33,537 nucleotides of DNA from Anaerolinea sp. (GTDB lineage: Bacteria > Chloroflexota > Anaerolineae > Aggregatilineales > UBA2796). The stretch lies in contig JACSRJ010000228.1 of the NCBI GenBank assembly GCA_014879835.1, positions 1 to 33,537 of the forward strand, read 5' to 3'. Below, piece by piece: positions 18,604 to 25,814 of the stretch (its first letter is position 1; every line of letters begins with the position of its first letter). The notes beneath the pieces are model-generated. The model saw nothing but the letters and a program-made list of their open reading frames with translations. It was not told the origin of the DNA and ran no database searches. The translations under genes and the position numbers were made by a program.

Positions 18604-19551
18604 TTAGTCACCGCTGGCGACTTCGCCCAGTTTTACCGGGGTAAGCCACCCATGACGATCTGGCATTTTGCCAGTCACGATACCAAAAAACTCATCCTGA
18701 AGGGCTTTGGTGATTGGGCCCCGTTTGCCCGCCCCGATCTGAATCCGGTCAACCGAACGGATCGGGGAAATTTCAGCGGCAGTGCCTGTCATGAACAGTT
18801 CATCAGCCACATAGAGCGAGTCCCGGCTGAGAGTTTGTTCGCGCACTTCATAACCTAGATCGCGGGCAAGCTGAAGCACACTGAGGCGGGTCACCCCCGC
18901 TAGAATGGAAGAACCCACGGGCGCGGTATAGATGGTATTGCCAAAGATCGCAAAAAGATTCTCACCAGAGCCTTCGCTCATCATGCCATTGGAGTCGAGC
19001 AGCAGCCCTTCGTCAAAGCCGAATTCATGCGCTTCCATACGCACAAAACTGTTGCTCACATACTGTCCGCCGATCTTTCCCAGCGGCGATCCCGTTTCCG
19101 GGCTAATGCGCCGCCACGAACTGATCATCACTTCCGCGCCTTTTTCGAGGGCTTCCTCACCTAGATATGCACCCCACGCAAAAGAGAAGATGACCACATG
19201 ATTCGGGTTGGAGCGCCCATCGAGATCAAGGCTGCCCATGCCCCGAAAGATCAAAGGGCGGATGTAACAGGCCGGCTGCCCGTTGAGGGCGACCGTCTCT
19301 TGAATGGCCGTAGACAGTTCCGCCCCACTGTAGGGGATTGCCATACGCATCAGTTTGCAGCTGTTCACCATCCGCTGGACGTGCGGTTCAAGTTGAAAAA
19401 TCGCCGTTCCCTGCTGGGTTTCGTAAGCACGAATGCCCTCAAATACGCTGGAACCGTAGTGGAGGGCATGGATGCCCACATGAACGGTGGCGTCTTCCCA
19501 CTTTACGAACTTGCCGTCAAACCACACGTAAGGACCGTTATTAAGCGCCAT
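18604..19551 (-). CDS. ilvE: Branched-chain amino acid aminotransferase
   Basis: A 315-residue class IV PLP-dependent transaminase doing the last step of valine, leucine and isoleucine synthesis with glutamate. N-terminal VWFDGKFVKWEDATVHVGIH and HYGSSVFEGIRAYET are typical. Lys159 in PLGKIGGQYVSNS is the expected PLP lysine; the phosphate-binding region is MMSEGSGENLF, followed by ILAGVTRLSVLQLARDLG and ELFMTGTAAEISPIRSVD. Length equals other IlvE proteins. GAAAGG lies 11 nt upstream of the ATG. It is the first recognised enzyme gene of the cluster, just after a small acidic ORF. Confidence 0.96.
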   Translation of the reverse strand: MALNNGPYVWFDGKFVKWEDATVHVGIHALHYGSSVFEGIRAYETQQGTAIFQLEPHVQRMVNSCKLMRMAIPYSGAELSTAIQETVALNGQPACYIRPLIFRGMGSLDLDGRSNPNHVVIFSFAWGAYLGEEALEKGAEVMISSWRRISPETGSPLGKIGGQYVSNSFVRMEAHEFGFDEGLLLDSNGMMSEGSGENLFAIFGNTIYTAPVGSSILAGVTRLSVLQLARDLGYEVREQTLSRDSLYVADELFMTGTAAEISPIRSVDRIQIGAGKRGPITKALQDEFFGIVTGKMPDRHGWLTPVKLGEVASGD

Positions 19552-19588
19552 AGGTTGCTTTGCCTTTCAAAAAAAACAGGACGCCCCA

Positions 19589-19834
19589 TTACCAGTTAAA
19601 TGCTTTGGTGAGGGCGTCCTGCGTAGACTCGTCCGATTCAGCAGGTGAAGATTGATGCATTTGGGCAGCATCAGGGTTACTGTGAGCAGTCTCACGCGGA
19701 GACTCAGACGACATGCCGGCGTCGCCTGATTCATCTTGGTACAGTTCTGTCCACGGGCTGGAATCGCGCTCCATCTTTGCGACTTCCAGTGGGGTCGCCA
19801 GAGGTGTATTGGTGGGGGTGGATTGATCCGACAT
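19589..19834 (-). CDS. Small acidic, Ser/Thr/Pro-rich hypothetical protein at the head of the ilv cluster
   Basis: An 81-residue frame starting MSDQSTPTNTPLATP. It has an excellent ribosome-binding site (AGGAAAGG, 7 nt from the ATG); a longer version from 19858 is also open but lacks such a signal. The protein is rich in Ser, Thr, Pro, Asp and Glu, has no hydrophobic helix or Cys, and ends in ALTKAFNW. It looks disordered. There is no run of Leu, Ile or Val codons, so it is not a classical attenuation leader peptide. It ends 37 nt before ilvE, in the same direction, and would be the first gene of the transcript. I do not recognise a family. It could also be non-coding leader sequence. Confidence 0.5.
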   Translation of the reverse strand: MSDQSTPTNTPLATPLEVAKMERDSSPWTELYQDESGDAGMSSESPRETAHSNPDAAQMHQSSPAESDESTQDALTKAFNW

Positions 19835-19875
19835 GACGTGACCTTTCCTCAAAAGCACAAAAAACGGCTGCTGTT

Positions 19876-19904
19876 AAAGTATCTAGACGAATGATTCTGC
19901 ACAA
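19876..19904 (-). promoter_or_regulatory. Possible promoter of the ilv cluster
   Basis: On the minus strand TTGTGC (complement of 19899-19904), 17-nt spacer, TACTTT (complement of 19876-19881). Each hexamer is only half consensus, but the spacing is right and it lies in the 68-nt gap between a strong terminator and the small acidic ORF, where a promoter is needed. Confidence 0.3.
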
Positions 19905-19936
19905 AAAAACCGCCCCGATGCTGGGGCGGTTTTTTT
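19903..19936. terminator. Bidirectional intrinsic terminator
   Basis: Perfect 8-bp stem ACCGCCCC/GGGGCGGT (19909-19916 and 19923-19930), 6-nt loop, with seven A on the left and seven T on the right (19930-19936). This is a textbook rho-independent terminator in both directions. It ends the antiporter/PII-like/small membrane peptide transcript on the minus strand. Confidence 0.92.
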
Positions 19937-19962
19937 ATCTCGTACTGGTGTGCTTTCGGCTT

Positions 19963-20085
19963 TTAGTGACCGTTAGCATCCGACGCAGCACCGTTCCACC
20001 CCAAGTTCTCGCTCCCAATTAGGGATACGAGGCTGGATAGTAGGACTACGATGACGCCAAGAATAAGGATGCCGTTCAAGGTCAT
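19963..20085 (-). CDS. Small single-span membrane peptide
   Basis: A 40-residue frame, MTLNGILILGVIVVLLSSLV... , made of one hydrophobic helix (about residues 4-28) and a short polar tail ending SDANGH. The frame stays open upstream to 20220, but a likely promoter (20123-20152) lies inside that extension, so the short start is preferred. The Shine-Dalgarno is weak (AGG very close to the ATG). It is followed by a strong terminator and preceded on the same strand by the PII-like gene. Small hydrophobic peptides often accompany transporters as accessory subunits, but no family is recognised. It may not be real. Confidence 0.4.
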   Translation of the reverse strand: MTLNGILILGVIVVLLSSLVSLIGSENLGWNGAASDANGH

Positions 20086-20122
20086 ACCTGCAACTAAAAA
20101 CCTGTGTGAACCAACTTTCCAG

Positions 20123-20152
20123 AGTGTACGGTTTGTGTGAGGATCATCACAA
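20123..20152 (-). promoter_or_regulatory. Possible promoter of the small membrane peptide
   Basis: On the minus strand TTGTGA (complement of 20147-20152), 18-nt spacer, TACACT (complement of 20123-20128); four of six matches in each hexamer. It leaves a leader of about 30 nt before the ATG at 20085. Confidence 0.35.
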
Positions 20153-20211
20153 GTGGCACCTTGCACAAAAACCGAGGGTTCTTTTTGGTTAGTTTGCCCA
20201 AAATGCAGTTT

Positions 20212-20265
20212 GTTGATCAACGCTGGACAACGCTTAGTGAGCAGCCCGCGGTGGTTTGATCAAAC
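20212..20265. promoter_or_regulatory. Two TTGATCAA-core palindromes (possible operator pair)
   Basis: Perfect palindromes GTTGATCAAC (20212-20221) and GTTTGATCAAAC (20254-20265) share the core TTGATCAA. Their centres are 43 bp apart, about four helical turns, so they face the same side of the DNA. They lie between the PII-like gene and the small membrane peptide, upstream of the latter's possible promoter. Confidence 0.35.
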
Positions 20266-20294
20266 ACAGAACCAAGGCGTCCCTGGGGCGTTCC

Positions 20295-20672
20295 TCAACT
20301 GCTGCCCTTGCTGCCACTGCGTGGGTCTCGAATGCCGATTGCGTGTTCCACATCTAGCACAAACACCAGACCAGTATGCGGTTCAAGCAGATCGCCTAAG
20401 ATCGTCTCCGTGGCCTCGATCAGGCGTTTGACAATGGCGTTATCATCCACCACCGAAAGCACAATCAGGCTCATCTCCTCGTTTTGACGCAAAATCTGAA
20501 ATATCGAAAGCACCCCCGGAAGCACCTCCGACGACTTGTTCGCCTGTTGAAGGCTTCGGATGCCGTAGCTCTCTACAAAGGTTACACCGGGTGCACCCGC
20601 TGCATACCAAGCCTCCCCGATCTGATGCCCTTCATCAACCCGTGAGGTAATCAGGATAACGAGTTTAGACAT
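20295..20672 (-). CDS. PII-like (GlnB-superfamily) protein linked to the antiporter
   Basis: About 125 residues with the PII pattern: a first strand MSKLVILITS, a helix, GAPGVTFVESYGI, a loop region (about 38-52), VLPGVLSIFQIL, a second alpha/beta unit (MSLIVLSVVDDNAIVKRLIEATETIL) and a last strand GLVFVLDVEHAIGI. Canonical GlnB/GlnK motifs, including the T-loop Tyr and the TGxxGDGKIF segment, are absent (here HTGLVFVLDV), so I call it PII-like rather than nitrogen PII. Such proteins bind nucleotides or other small ligands and often control a neighbouring transporter. ATG 20672 lies 7 nt after the antiporter stop; a longer frame from 20717 would overlap that gene. I infer that it senses a cytoplasmic ligand and gates or reports on the antiporter. 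Confidence 0.65.
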   Translation of the reverse strand: MSKLVILITSRVDEGHQIGEAWYAAGAPGVTFVESYGIRSLQQANKSSEVLPGVLSIFQILRQNEEMSLIVLSVVDDNAIVKRLIEATETILGDLLEPHTGLVFVLDVEHAIGIRDPRSGSKGSS

Positions 20673-20679
20673 GACTTTT

Positions 20680-21939
20680 TCAACCTTTTTGGCGTTTGGG
20701 AGCCACCTTTGCTTCAACGATGGTGCTGGCGAAAGTGCGCCGCACGAGGGGCGGAGTCAGGACTGTGGTGATCAGAATTATCAAAAAGAGAGCTGCAAAC
20801 AAGGGTTCGCCGGTGCGAAAGACCCCCGCAGATAAGCCTAGGGTCGCCACGATCAGCCCCACTTCGCCCCGGGCGATCATACAAATGCCTAACTGCAAGG
20901 ACTCTGCCTCAGTAAATCCCCCTTGGCGCGCCCCCCAAAGACCACCGATGACTTTTGAGGCAATAGCGATGACCAGCAGGACAGCAGCCAGCGGGATCGC
21001 GTTCAGAGGAAAGGTGTGCAGATCAATCTGGAGCCCGATATGAACAAAAAACACAGGGACTAAAAAGGCGTAACAAAGATTGGTGACAGCGATGCTGATC
21101 TGCCGTTTGATGGTTTCATGGCTGCGGCTTAAGCCTACCCCCGCAATAAATGCCCCCGTGATCGCTGCGACCCCGCCAAAATGTTCCGCCGTCCAACCGA
21201 ACAGGAAAGCGCACACAATGGCCACCGCTGGCACCCCAAAAGAGTGGGCAAAGTCAGGGTGAGTATGAATCCAATTCATGAGCGGTGGCAGGGCATACCA
21301 AGCGATCAAAAACGCGATCAGGAGGTAGGCAATCATGCGTACCAATACAGCCAGAAGCCCGATCTGTTGGTCAGCGCCCGGTGGCTGAATCAGAGCCACC
21401 GCCAGCGACACTAAAAGGATGGCGATCACATCATCCACCAGTGCAGAGGCTAAGAGCGCATTGCCCACTTTTGTCCGAAGGATGCCTAACTCCAACAGCA
21501 CCTGAGCAGAGATACTCACAGAAGTCGCGGCGAAGGTTACCCCTGCAAACAGGGCAACGGGCCAGCCATAACCAAACAGCAAAAGGGTTGGAAAGGTGAG
21601 GATTACTGGCAGCAGCGCCCCCGCGACCCCGGCGAACCCAGCCACTTTTCCCACCATTCTGAGTTCGGCAAGGTGTAGTTCTAAGCCAATGCTGAACATC
21701 AGCAGCAAAACCCCAAAATCTGCCAGATGCTGGATGGTTTCCTCAATGGGAGCCACACTAAGCCCAAACGAGGGGGTATGCAAAAAATCAAGGAGGGAAG
21801 GGCCGAGAATCACCCCGACAATCAACTCACCGAGGACACGGGGCTGATTAAGACTGCGGGCGACACTGCCAGCGACTCTCGCAGCTAAGATCAGAACTGC
21901 CATCGCCAGCAAAAGTCCGGTCGCTGCGCCGTTGTCCAT
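20680..21939 (-). CDS. CPA2-type cation/proton antiporter
   Basis: About 419 residues with 12-13 hydrophobic helices, family Na_H_Exchanger (CPA2, Kef/NapA-like), without a C-terminal TrkA-N domain. Helix 2 has QPRVLGELIVGVILGPSLL; helix 4 region GVTFAATSVSISAQVL; helix 6 has ALVDDVIAILLVSL, with Asp169-Asp170 as the paired acid residues that usually mark electrogenic Na+/H+ antiporters. MIARGEVGLIVATLGLSAG near the C-terminus is also conserved. I prefer ATG 21939 to the longer frame from 22011, because a very good promoter lies inside the extension. The PII-like gene follows 7 nt after its stop. K+/H+ exchange is the main alternative activity. Confidence 0.88.
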   Translation of the reverse strand: MDNGAATGLLLAMAVLILAARVAGSVARSLNQPRVLGELIVGVILGPSLLDFLHTPSFGLSVAPIEETIQHLADFGVLLLMFSIGLELHLAELRMVGKVAGFAGVAGALLPVILTFPTLLLFGYGWPVALFAGVTFAATSVSISAQVLLELGILRTKVGNALLASALVDDVIAILLVSLAVALIQPPGADQQIGLLAVLVRMIAYLLIAFLIAWYALPPLMNWIHTHPDFAHSFGVPAVAIVCAFLFGWTAEHFGGVAAITGAFIAGVGLSRSHETIKRQISIAVTNLCYAFLVPVFFVHIGLQIDLHTFPLNAIPLAAVLLVIAIASKVIGGLWGARQGGFTEAESLQLGICMIARGEVGLIVATLGLSAGVFRTGEPLFAALFLIILITTVLTPPLVRRTFASTIVEAKVAPKRQKG

Positions 21940-21982
21940 GAATCGCCCCCACAGGGTCTCTAAGAAGCTAATATTCCGTTGA

Positions 21983-22011
21983 ACTATATCCAAAAGGGGG
22001 GAGCGGTGCAA
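21983..22011 (-). promoter_or_regulatory. Promoter of the antiporter gene
   Basis: On the minus strand TTGCAC (complement of 22006-22011), exactly 17 nt, TATAGT (complement of 21983-21988). Transcription should start near 21976, leaving a leader of about 37 nt to ATG 21939. The position rules out the longer annotation from 22011. Confidence 0.65.
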
Positions 22012-22096
22012 TTACAGCGACTGGCGAATCTCCCCTCACAATCGCTGGATACACGCTGCTCACCTGTGGCAAACTGAACCTCAACAGCCCTTGGAT

Positions 22097-22121
22097 GGGC
22101 CGCTTTTGGGGAAAGCGACCC
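22097..22121. terminator. Terminator-like hairpin after the oxidoreductase gene
   Basis: Arms 22097-22106 and 22112-22121 form a 10-bp stem (one G-U) with a 5-nt loop, 18 nt beyond the stop of the minus-strand oxidoreductase. There is no U-tract. The rest of 22012-22139 shows nothing else. Confidence 0.45.
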
Positions 22122-22139
22122 CTAATCCACTCGCCATTT

Positions 22140-23105
22140 TCACCCGTTCAAATCGGAATCCGAATTGTTTGCCTCTTTTTGAGGTGTATTGGTTACGGTG
22201 ATGACCACATGTCCTTTTTTATGCCCCTGATCCACATAGCGGTGCGCCTCAACAATTTGCTCCAACGAATAACACCGGTCGATGACTGGTCGGATCACGC
22301 CCGACTCAAGCAGTCCTTTGATGAAAAGGAGTTCTTCAAGCTTTTCACCACGCCCTGAATCCGTGAGGACATTCAGATAAGTCCCCGGTTGTTTCAGTGC
22401 CTTTTTACCTTTTGCTGTGGGGAATTTGCCCACTGCGTCAAAAATCACATCATAGGTTTGTCCACGCTCGGTAAAATCCTCACGGGTGTAGTCAATGACC
22501 GCATCAGCCCCCAACGATTTCACCAACGTTAAGTTGGCGCTGCTGCATACCCCGGTCACTTCTGCTCCAAAGTGACACTTAGCAAGCTGTACCGCGTAAG
22601 TCCCGACGGAACCCGATGCGCCGTAGACAAGCACCTTTTGTCCCGGCTGGATATTTGCTTTTCGAAGACAGCGTAAGGCGGTGATCCCTCCGGTGGGAGC
22701 GGCGGCGGCTTCTTCATAGCTGATCGTGTTCGGTTTGATGGCCACCATCCCATCTTCGGGCAGGCATTTGTACTCAGCGTATGCGCCGAAATTGACCGAG
22801 GCAGTGGAGGCAAACACTGCGTCACCCGGCTTGAAACGTGTGACTGCCTTGCCAACAGCTTCAATGTCCCCGGCCAGCTCCATTCCTAAAACAGCCCTTT
22901 TGGGTTTGAAGACACCCAGATACAAACGGGCAAACAGCCAAAATGCAGGGGGGACAGTGAAGCTGCGCATCCGCGTATCGCCGACATGCGCTGTGGTCGC
23001 ATAGACTCTGACCAACACTTCGTTGTCCTTTGGTGTGGGTTTGGTTATCTCCGTTAGCTGAAGCACTTCTGGGGGGCCGTATTTTTTGTAGACTACTGCT
23101 TTCAT
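22140..23105 (-). CDS. MDR-family NAD(P)-dependent oxidoreductase (quinone-oxidoreductase-like)
   Basis: A 321-residue medium-chain dehydrogenase/reductase. The GroES-like N-domain begins [20 protein letters not shown] and contains [14 protein letters not shown]. The nucleotide-binding domain has [19 protein letters not shown] (158-176), where the YGASGSVG form usually goes with NADPH, and [14 protein letters not shown]. The catalytic and structural zinc ligands of alcohol dehydrogenases are not seen, placing it with zinc-free quinone or enone reductases. AGGAG lies 7 nt before the ATG. Substrate unknown. The gene stands alone between a repeat-rich spacer and a terminator-like hairpin. Confidence 0.88.
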   Translation of the reverse strand: MKAVVYKKYGPPEVLQLTEITKPTPKDNEVLVRVYATTAHVGDTRMRSFTVPPAFWLFARLYLGVFKPKRAVLGMELAGDIEAVGKAVTRFKPGDAVFASTASVNFGAYAEYKCLPEDGMVAIKPNTISYEEAAAAPTGGITALRCLRKANIQPGQKVLVYGASGSVGTYAVQLAKCHFGAEVTGVCSSANLTLVKSLGADAVIDYTREDFTERGQTYDVIFDAVGKFPTAKGKKALKQPGTYLNVLTDSGRGEKLEELLFIKGLLESGVIRPVIDRCYSLEQIVEAHRYVDQGHKKGHVVITVTNTPQKEANNSDSDLNG

Positions 23106-23245
23106 GAGGTTACTCCTATCCGAGCGTTCTGCGTTTTGTCAGGCTTAGCGATGTAAGGTCAGTGTGATGATGCGGTTGGCTTATCTTATGTTCTTTAGAG
23201 ACCGTTTGAAAAGTAGCCCTGCACGCTTCGACCTCATCCCCCCTT

Positions 23246-23274
23246 CCCCCCTTCTCCAATCTGGAGAAGGGGGG
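23246..23274. repeat. Pyrimidine/purine hairpin element
   Basis: Perfect 12-bp arms, CCCCCCTTCTCC (23246-23257) and its complement (23263-23274), with loop AATCT. C-rich and T-rich sequence also precedes it from 23237. This kind of CTTCTCC-AATCT-GGAGAAG palindrome is, as I recall, found many times in Chloroflexota and cyanobacterial genomes; not checked here. Confidence 0.65.
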
Positions 23275-23317
23275 GAAAACGAGGTTTTTGAGGAGGCTTC
23301 CCCCTCAACTGCCCCTT

Positions 23318-23359
23318 TCGACAAATGCGGGGGAAACAACCTCAACTGCGTAAGCCCTA
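23318..23359. repeat. 42-nt dispersed repeat, copy A
   Basis: Begins TCGACAAATGCGGGGGAAAC and ends GTAAGCCCTA. It matches 31581-31622 at 36 of 42 positions without gaps; four of the six differences are transitions. Similarity continues more weakly upstream (CCCTCA at 23302 and 31564). Confidence 0.7.
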
Positions 23360-23449
23360 TTCTTATGTCCCTGATCAATGCGGTGATAAATCTCGATGAT
23401 TCCTGCCAGTCGGTAATGTTGATCACCGGTTTCAAAAAGCTGCGGGCGG

Positions 23450-24094
23450 CTACTTCACGGCGAAACCAGCAATATGAGGCCCAAGAAACCCTAACTTGAG
23501 GCGAAAATGCTCGATCTTCACTTGACTGAAACCAGCATTTTCAATCAGGGCCCACGTCTCTCGGTTGGGACAGCATCCGTCCGCGTATAACCGCCAGACA
23601 AAGTGAACGAGATTCTGCTGCCGTCGGAGCCAAGTGCGGCGTGGTGCAGCCACATGTTCAATGAACACAAAACGCCCGCCCGGTTTGAGTACCCGCAGCA
23701 CCTCTTGAAGGGATTGGCGCGGATCGCGGACGGTGCACAGCACAGTGGTGCAAACGACAGCATCAACACTGTCCGACTCAACGGGCAGCGATTCCGCTTT
23801 GCCTTCGTGGATTTCGACCGCCATACCCAGTCGCTGGGCTTCTTGTTCGACATAAGGAAACATTGCTGGGTTGGGATCAACACCCAACCACTGAACATCC
23901 GGCGCAAAAAAGGACAGATTAGCACCCGCCCCCATACCGAATTCGACGATCTTGCCGTGCAATCCACTGATCAGTGCCTGTTTGCGATCCCTGACCATGG
24001 CGTTGTAGTTGGCAACATCGGTCGCTATCACATGGGCCACCACCCGTTGATACCAACTGCCCTGTCGCATCTTTTTTTTGGCTTCAACACCCAT
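23450..24094 (-). CDS. Class I SAM-dependent methyltransferase
   Basis: About 214 residues, Methyltransf_11/25 type. Motif I is KIVEFGMGAGANLSFF (48-63), the acidic end of strand 2 is WLGVDPNPAM, motif II region is VDAVVCTTVLCTV, and motif III is VLRVLKPGGRFVFIEHV. The C-terminal part, with LYADGCCPNRETWALIENAG, resembles METTL7-like or small-molecule methyltransferases of unknown substrate. I prefer ATG 24094 because GGGAG lies about 9 nt upstream; the frame is open to 24205 but the extension is Arg/Trp-rich and not family-like. A TATAGT hexamer lies upstream near 24216, without a good -35. It is alone between two long spacers. Confidence 0.85.
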   Translation of the reverse strand: MGVEAKKKMRQGSWYQRVVAHVIATDVANYNAMVRDRKQALISGLHGKIVEFGMGAGANLSFFAPDVQWLGVDPNPAMFPYVEQEAQRLGMAVEIHEGKAESLPVESDSVDAVVCTTVLCTVRDPRQSLQEVLRVLKPGGRFVFIEHVAAPRRTWLRRQQNLVHFVWRLYADGCCPNRETWALIENAGFSQVKIEHFRLKLGFLGPHIAGFAVK

Positions 24095-24510
24095 CCCCGA
24101 TGTCTCCCGTATGGTACTCGCATCTTTGCGCAGAAATGGTTCACCTGACCAGCGGCGCGTTCGCACGCACCATCTTTTGGGGGTGAACCACCAACACCTC
24201 TTCACTATACGTGAATCAGAGGGGGTACGTTGTGAAAGGCATCACAAGAAGGGCTTCAAAAAGGGCTTCAAACTGGTAGAAGTGACGCCCTTGCCCTTTG
24301 CCCCAAACCCTTAACCCAATTTCATGCAATCGCCCTATACGCCTGATGGATAGGATACCCTCTGCACATTTGCTCAGTTCGGGTACAATAGACCTTTGAG
24401 GCATTGAAACTCCAAAGAAGATGTTCAATCTTGGGGTTAACTGCCTTAATGGGCAGAAGCCTGAAGGAACCTACCTCTACAGAGTTTTCTGACTCGCTTA
24501 TAAGCCTTAA
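24095..24510. other. Divergent intergenic region
   Basis: Upstream region of both the methyltransferase (minus) and the receiver-kinase (plus). It contains a perfect 12-bp tandem duplication (24249-24272) and an isolated TACAAT hexamer at 24384-24389. I see no convincing gene; short frames in both directions have no family features. Confidence 0.5.
24249..24272. repeat. Perfect 12-bp tandem duplication
   Basis: AAGGGCTTCAAA occurs twice head to tail (24249-24260 and 24261-24272). Two copies only, in non-coding sequence; probably slippage. Confidence 0.8.
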
Positions 24511-24539
24511 TGAACAATTTAGACATTTTGTGCTAATCT
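24511..24539 (+). promoter_or_regulatory. Promoter of the receiver-kinase gene
   Basis: TGAACA (24511-24516), 17-nt spacer, TAATCT (24534-24539) with an extended -10 TG at 24531-24532. The start would be near 24546, giving a short leader of about 26 nt before ATG 24572. Confidence 0.45.
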
Positions 24540-24571
24540 ATTGATGTAGCAACGATCCCGGGGCACAGAAT

Positions 24572-25690
24572 ATGACACGACAACCCAACATTTTAGTCTT
24601 GGAAGATCAGGCCAGTCTGCTCAAAGGAATCCGGGACATCCTTGAAATTCAAGGGTACGCCGTCGAAACCGCACTGAATGGACGTGAAGGGCTTGAAAAG
24701 CTCCAGAATGCGCCTATTCCCCCTGATCTAATCGTCTCAGACATTATGATGCCAGAACTGAACGGGCTGGAATTCCTGCGCGAAGTCCGGCGCGTGCCCA
24801 AGTGGATGCATATCCCCTTTGTATTCCTCACCGCCAAAGGCGAAAAATCTGATATGCGCTATGGTTTTCAGGCGGGGGCCGATCACTACATCACCAAACC
24901 CTTTGATCCCGAAGACCTGCTGGTGATTGTGGCCGCCAAATTAAAGCGCCATCAACAGTTAGTTGAAGCCCAGCAGCAGCAGATCGCGGAGATCAAAAAA
25001 CGCATCCTGATCATGCTCCATCATGAGTTCCGTACCCCACTCACTACCATGGTGGGCTACTCCGACATGCTCAATACCGATGTGGGGCTGCTTTCTGTGA
25101 ACGAACTGCGCGAGTACCTCAAAGAGGTCAACTCTGGCGCGGATCGCCTGCGGCGGTTGGTGGAGAACTTCATCCTGTTGGTGGAACTGGAGACCGGCCA
25201 CGCCCTTCAGAGTTACGAATCTCGCAAACGCTCTATGAACGGATTGTTCACGATCCTCGAAAGCGCGGTCAGTTCTACCGAGAACTTCGCCAACCAAAAA
25301 GGGGTCAAGGTCAGTCTCAAAAATGAAGCTGGCACCTGTGCGGTTATCACCGATGGCGACTATTTGCGGGCGGCCTTGGTACGCCTGATCGATAACGCGA
25401 TCAAGTTCAGCGATAAAGAGCCGCGTGAAGTCGAAGCCAAAGTAAGCACTACCGAAAATACGGTCATTTTTTCCATCACCGATTATGGGCGTGGTATCCC
25501 TGCGGATGAGGTCGAAAAAATCTTTGAGCCTTTTTACCAGATCGACCGACATGTTTACGAAGATCAGGGCGCAGGTGCAGGACTAGCCATTGTGCGCCGG
25601 ATCATTGAGATTCACGGGGGGACGATCACGGTCCAAAGCAAACTGGGATCAGGCTCCACTTTTAACGTGATCCTGCCTCGATCCGGTTGA
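24572..25690 (+). CDS. Receiver-histidine kinase protein (REC-HisKA-HATPase)
   Basis: A 372-residue cytoplasmic signalling protein without membrane helices. An N-terminal receiver domain (5-122) has acidic ED at 11-12, phospho-acceptor Asp57 in VSDIMMPELNG, Thr/Ala at TAKG and Lys109 in ITKPFD. A short coiled linker (125-145) leads to HisKA with His151 in MLHHEFRTPLTTMVGYSDML. The HATPase_c domain shows the N-box LIDNAIKFSD, G1 DYGRGIP, F-box IFEPFYQ and G2 GAGAGLAIVRRI. The order is the reverse of normal hybrid kinases, so its kinase may be controlled by phosphorylation of the receiver by another kinase. No output regulator is adjacent. The next gene is PspA. The Shine-Dalgarno is weak. Confidence 0.93.
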   Translation: MTRQPNILVLEDQASLLKGIRDILEIQGYAVETALNGREGLEKLQNAPIPPDLIVSDIMMPELNGLEFLREVRRVPKWMHIPFVFLTAKGEKSDMRYGFQAGADHYITKPFDPEDLLVIVAAKLKRHQQLVEAQQQQIAEIKKRILIMLHHEFRTPLTTMVGYSDMLNTDVGLLSVNELREYLKEVNSGADRLRRLVENFILLVELETGHALQSYESRKRSMNGLFTILESAVSSTENFANQKGVKVSLKNEAGTCAVITDGDYLRAALVRLIDNAIKFSDKEPREVEAKVSTTENTVIFSITDYGRGIPADEVEKIFEPFYQIDRHVYEDQGAGAGLAIVRRIIEIHGGTITVQSKLGSGSTFNVILPRSG

Positions 25691-25704
25691 CCGGAAGCGC
25701 GCCT

Positions 25705-25735
25705 GCATCTCACCTCATTTTAGGGTGTGAGATGC
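25705..25735 (+). terminator. Hairpin after the receiver-kinase gene
   Basis: Perfect 9-bp arms GCATCTCAC (25705-25713) and GTGAGATGC (25727-25735), 13-nt loop, 14 nt after the stop. No T-run follows. A TATGAT hexamer near 25767 could be the -10 of a separate pspA promoter, but its -35 is poor. Confidence 0.45.
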
Positions 25736-25814
25736 GTCAAGTCATGTTACAATCGGCCGGGATATTGTATGATCACTCGTCAGGTCTACGCTACACAGGA
25801 AAGGGGCAAAACCT

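Larger units (their letters stand above)
23106..23449. other. Repeat-rich intergenic spacer
   Basis: A 344-nt stretch without a credible gene. It holds a pyrimidine-rich hairpin (23246-23274) and one copy of a 42-nt repeat (23318-23359) whose second copy is at 31581-31622. GGGGGAA near 23270-23277 can also pair with TTCCCCC near 23299-23305. The short frames across it encode low-complexity Pro/Ser/Gly text and look spurious. Confidence 0.6.

Noticed and set aside
19835-19902. Possible T-box or BCAA attenuation leader before the ilv cluster
   Set aside because: The leader is too short, has no T-box core and no Ile/Leu/Val codon run.
24216-24428. A 70-codon minus-strand frame between the methyltransferase and receiver-kinase genes
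   Set aside because: It crosses the tandem duplication, has no ribosome site and no recognisable features.
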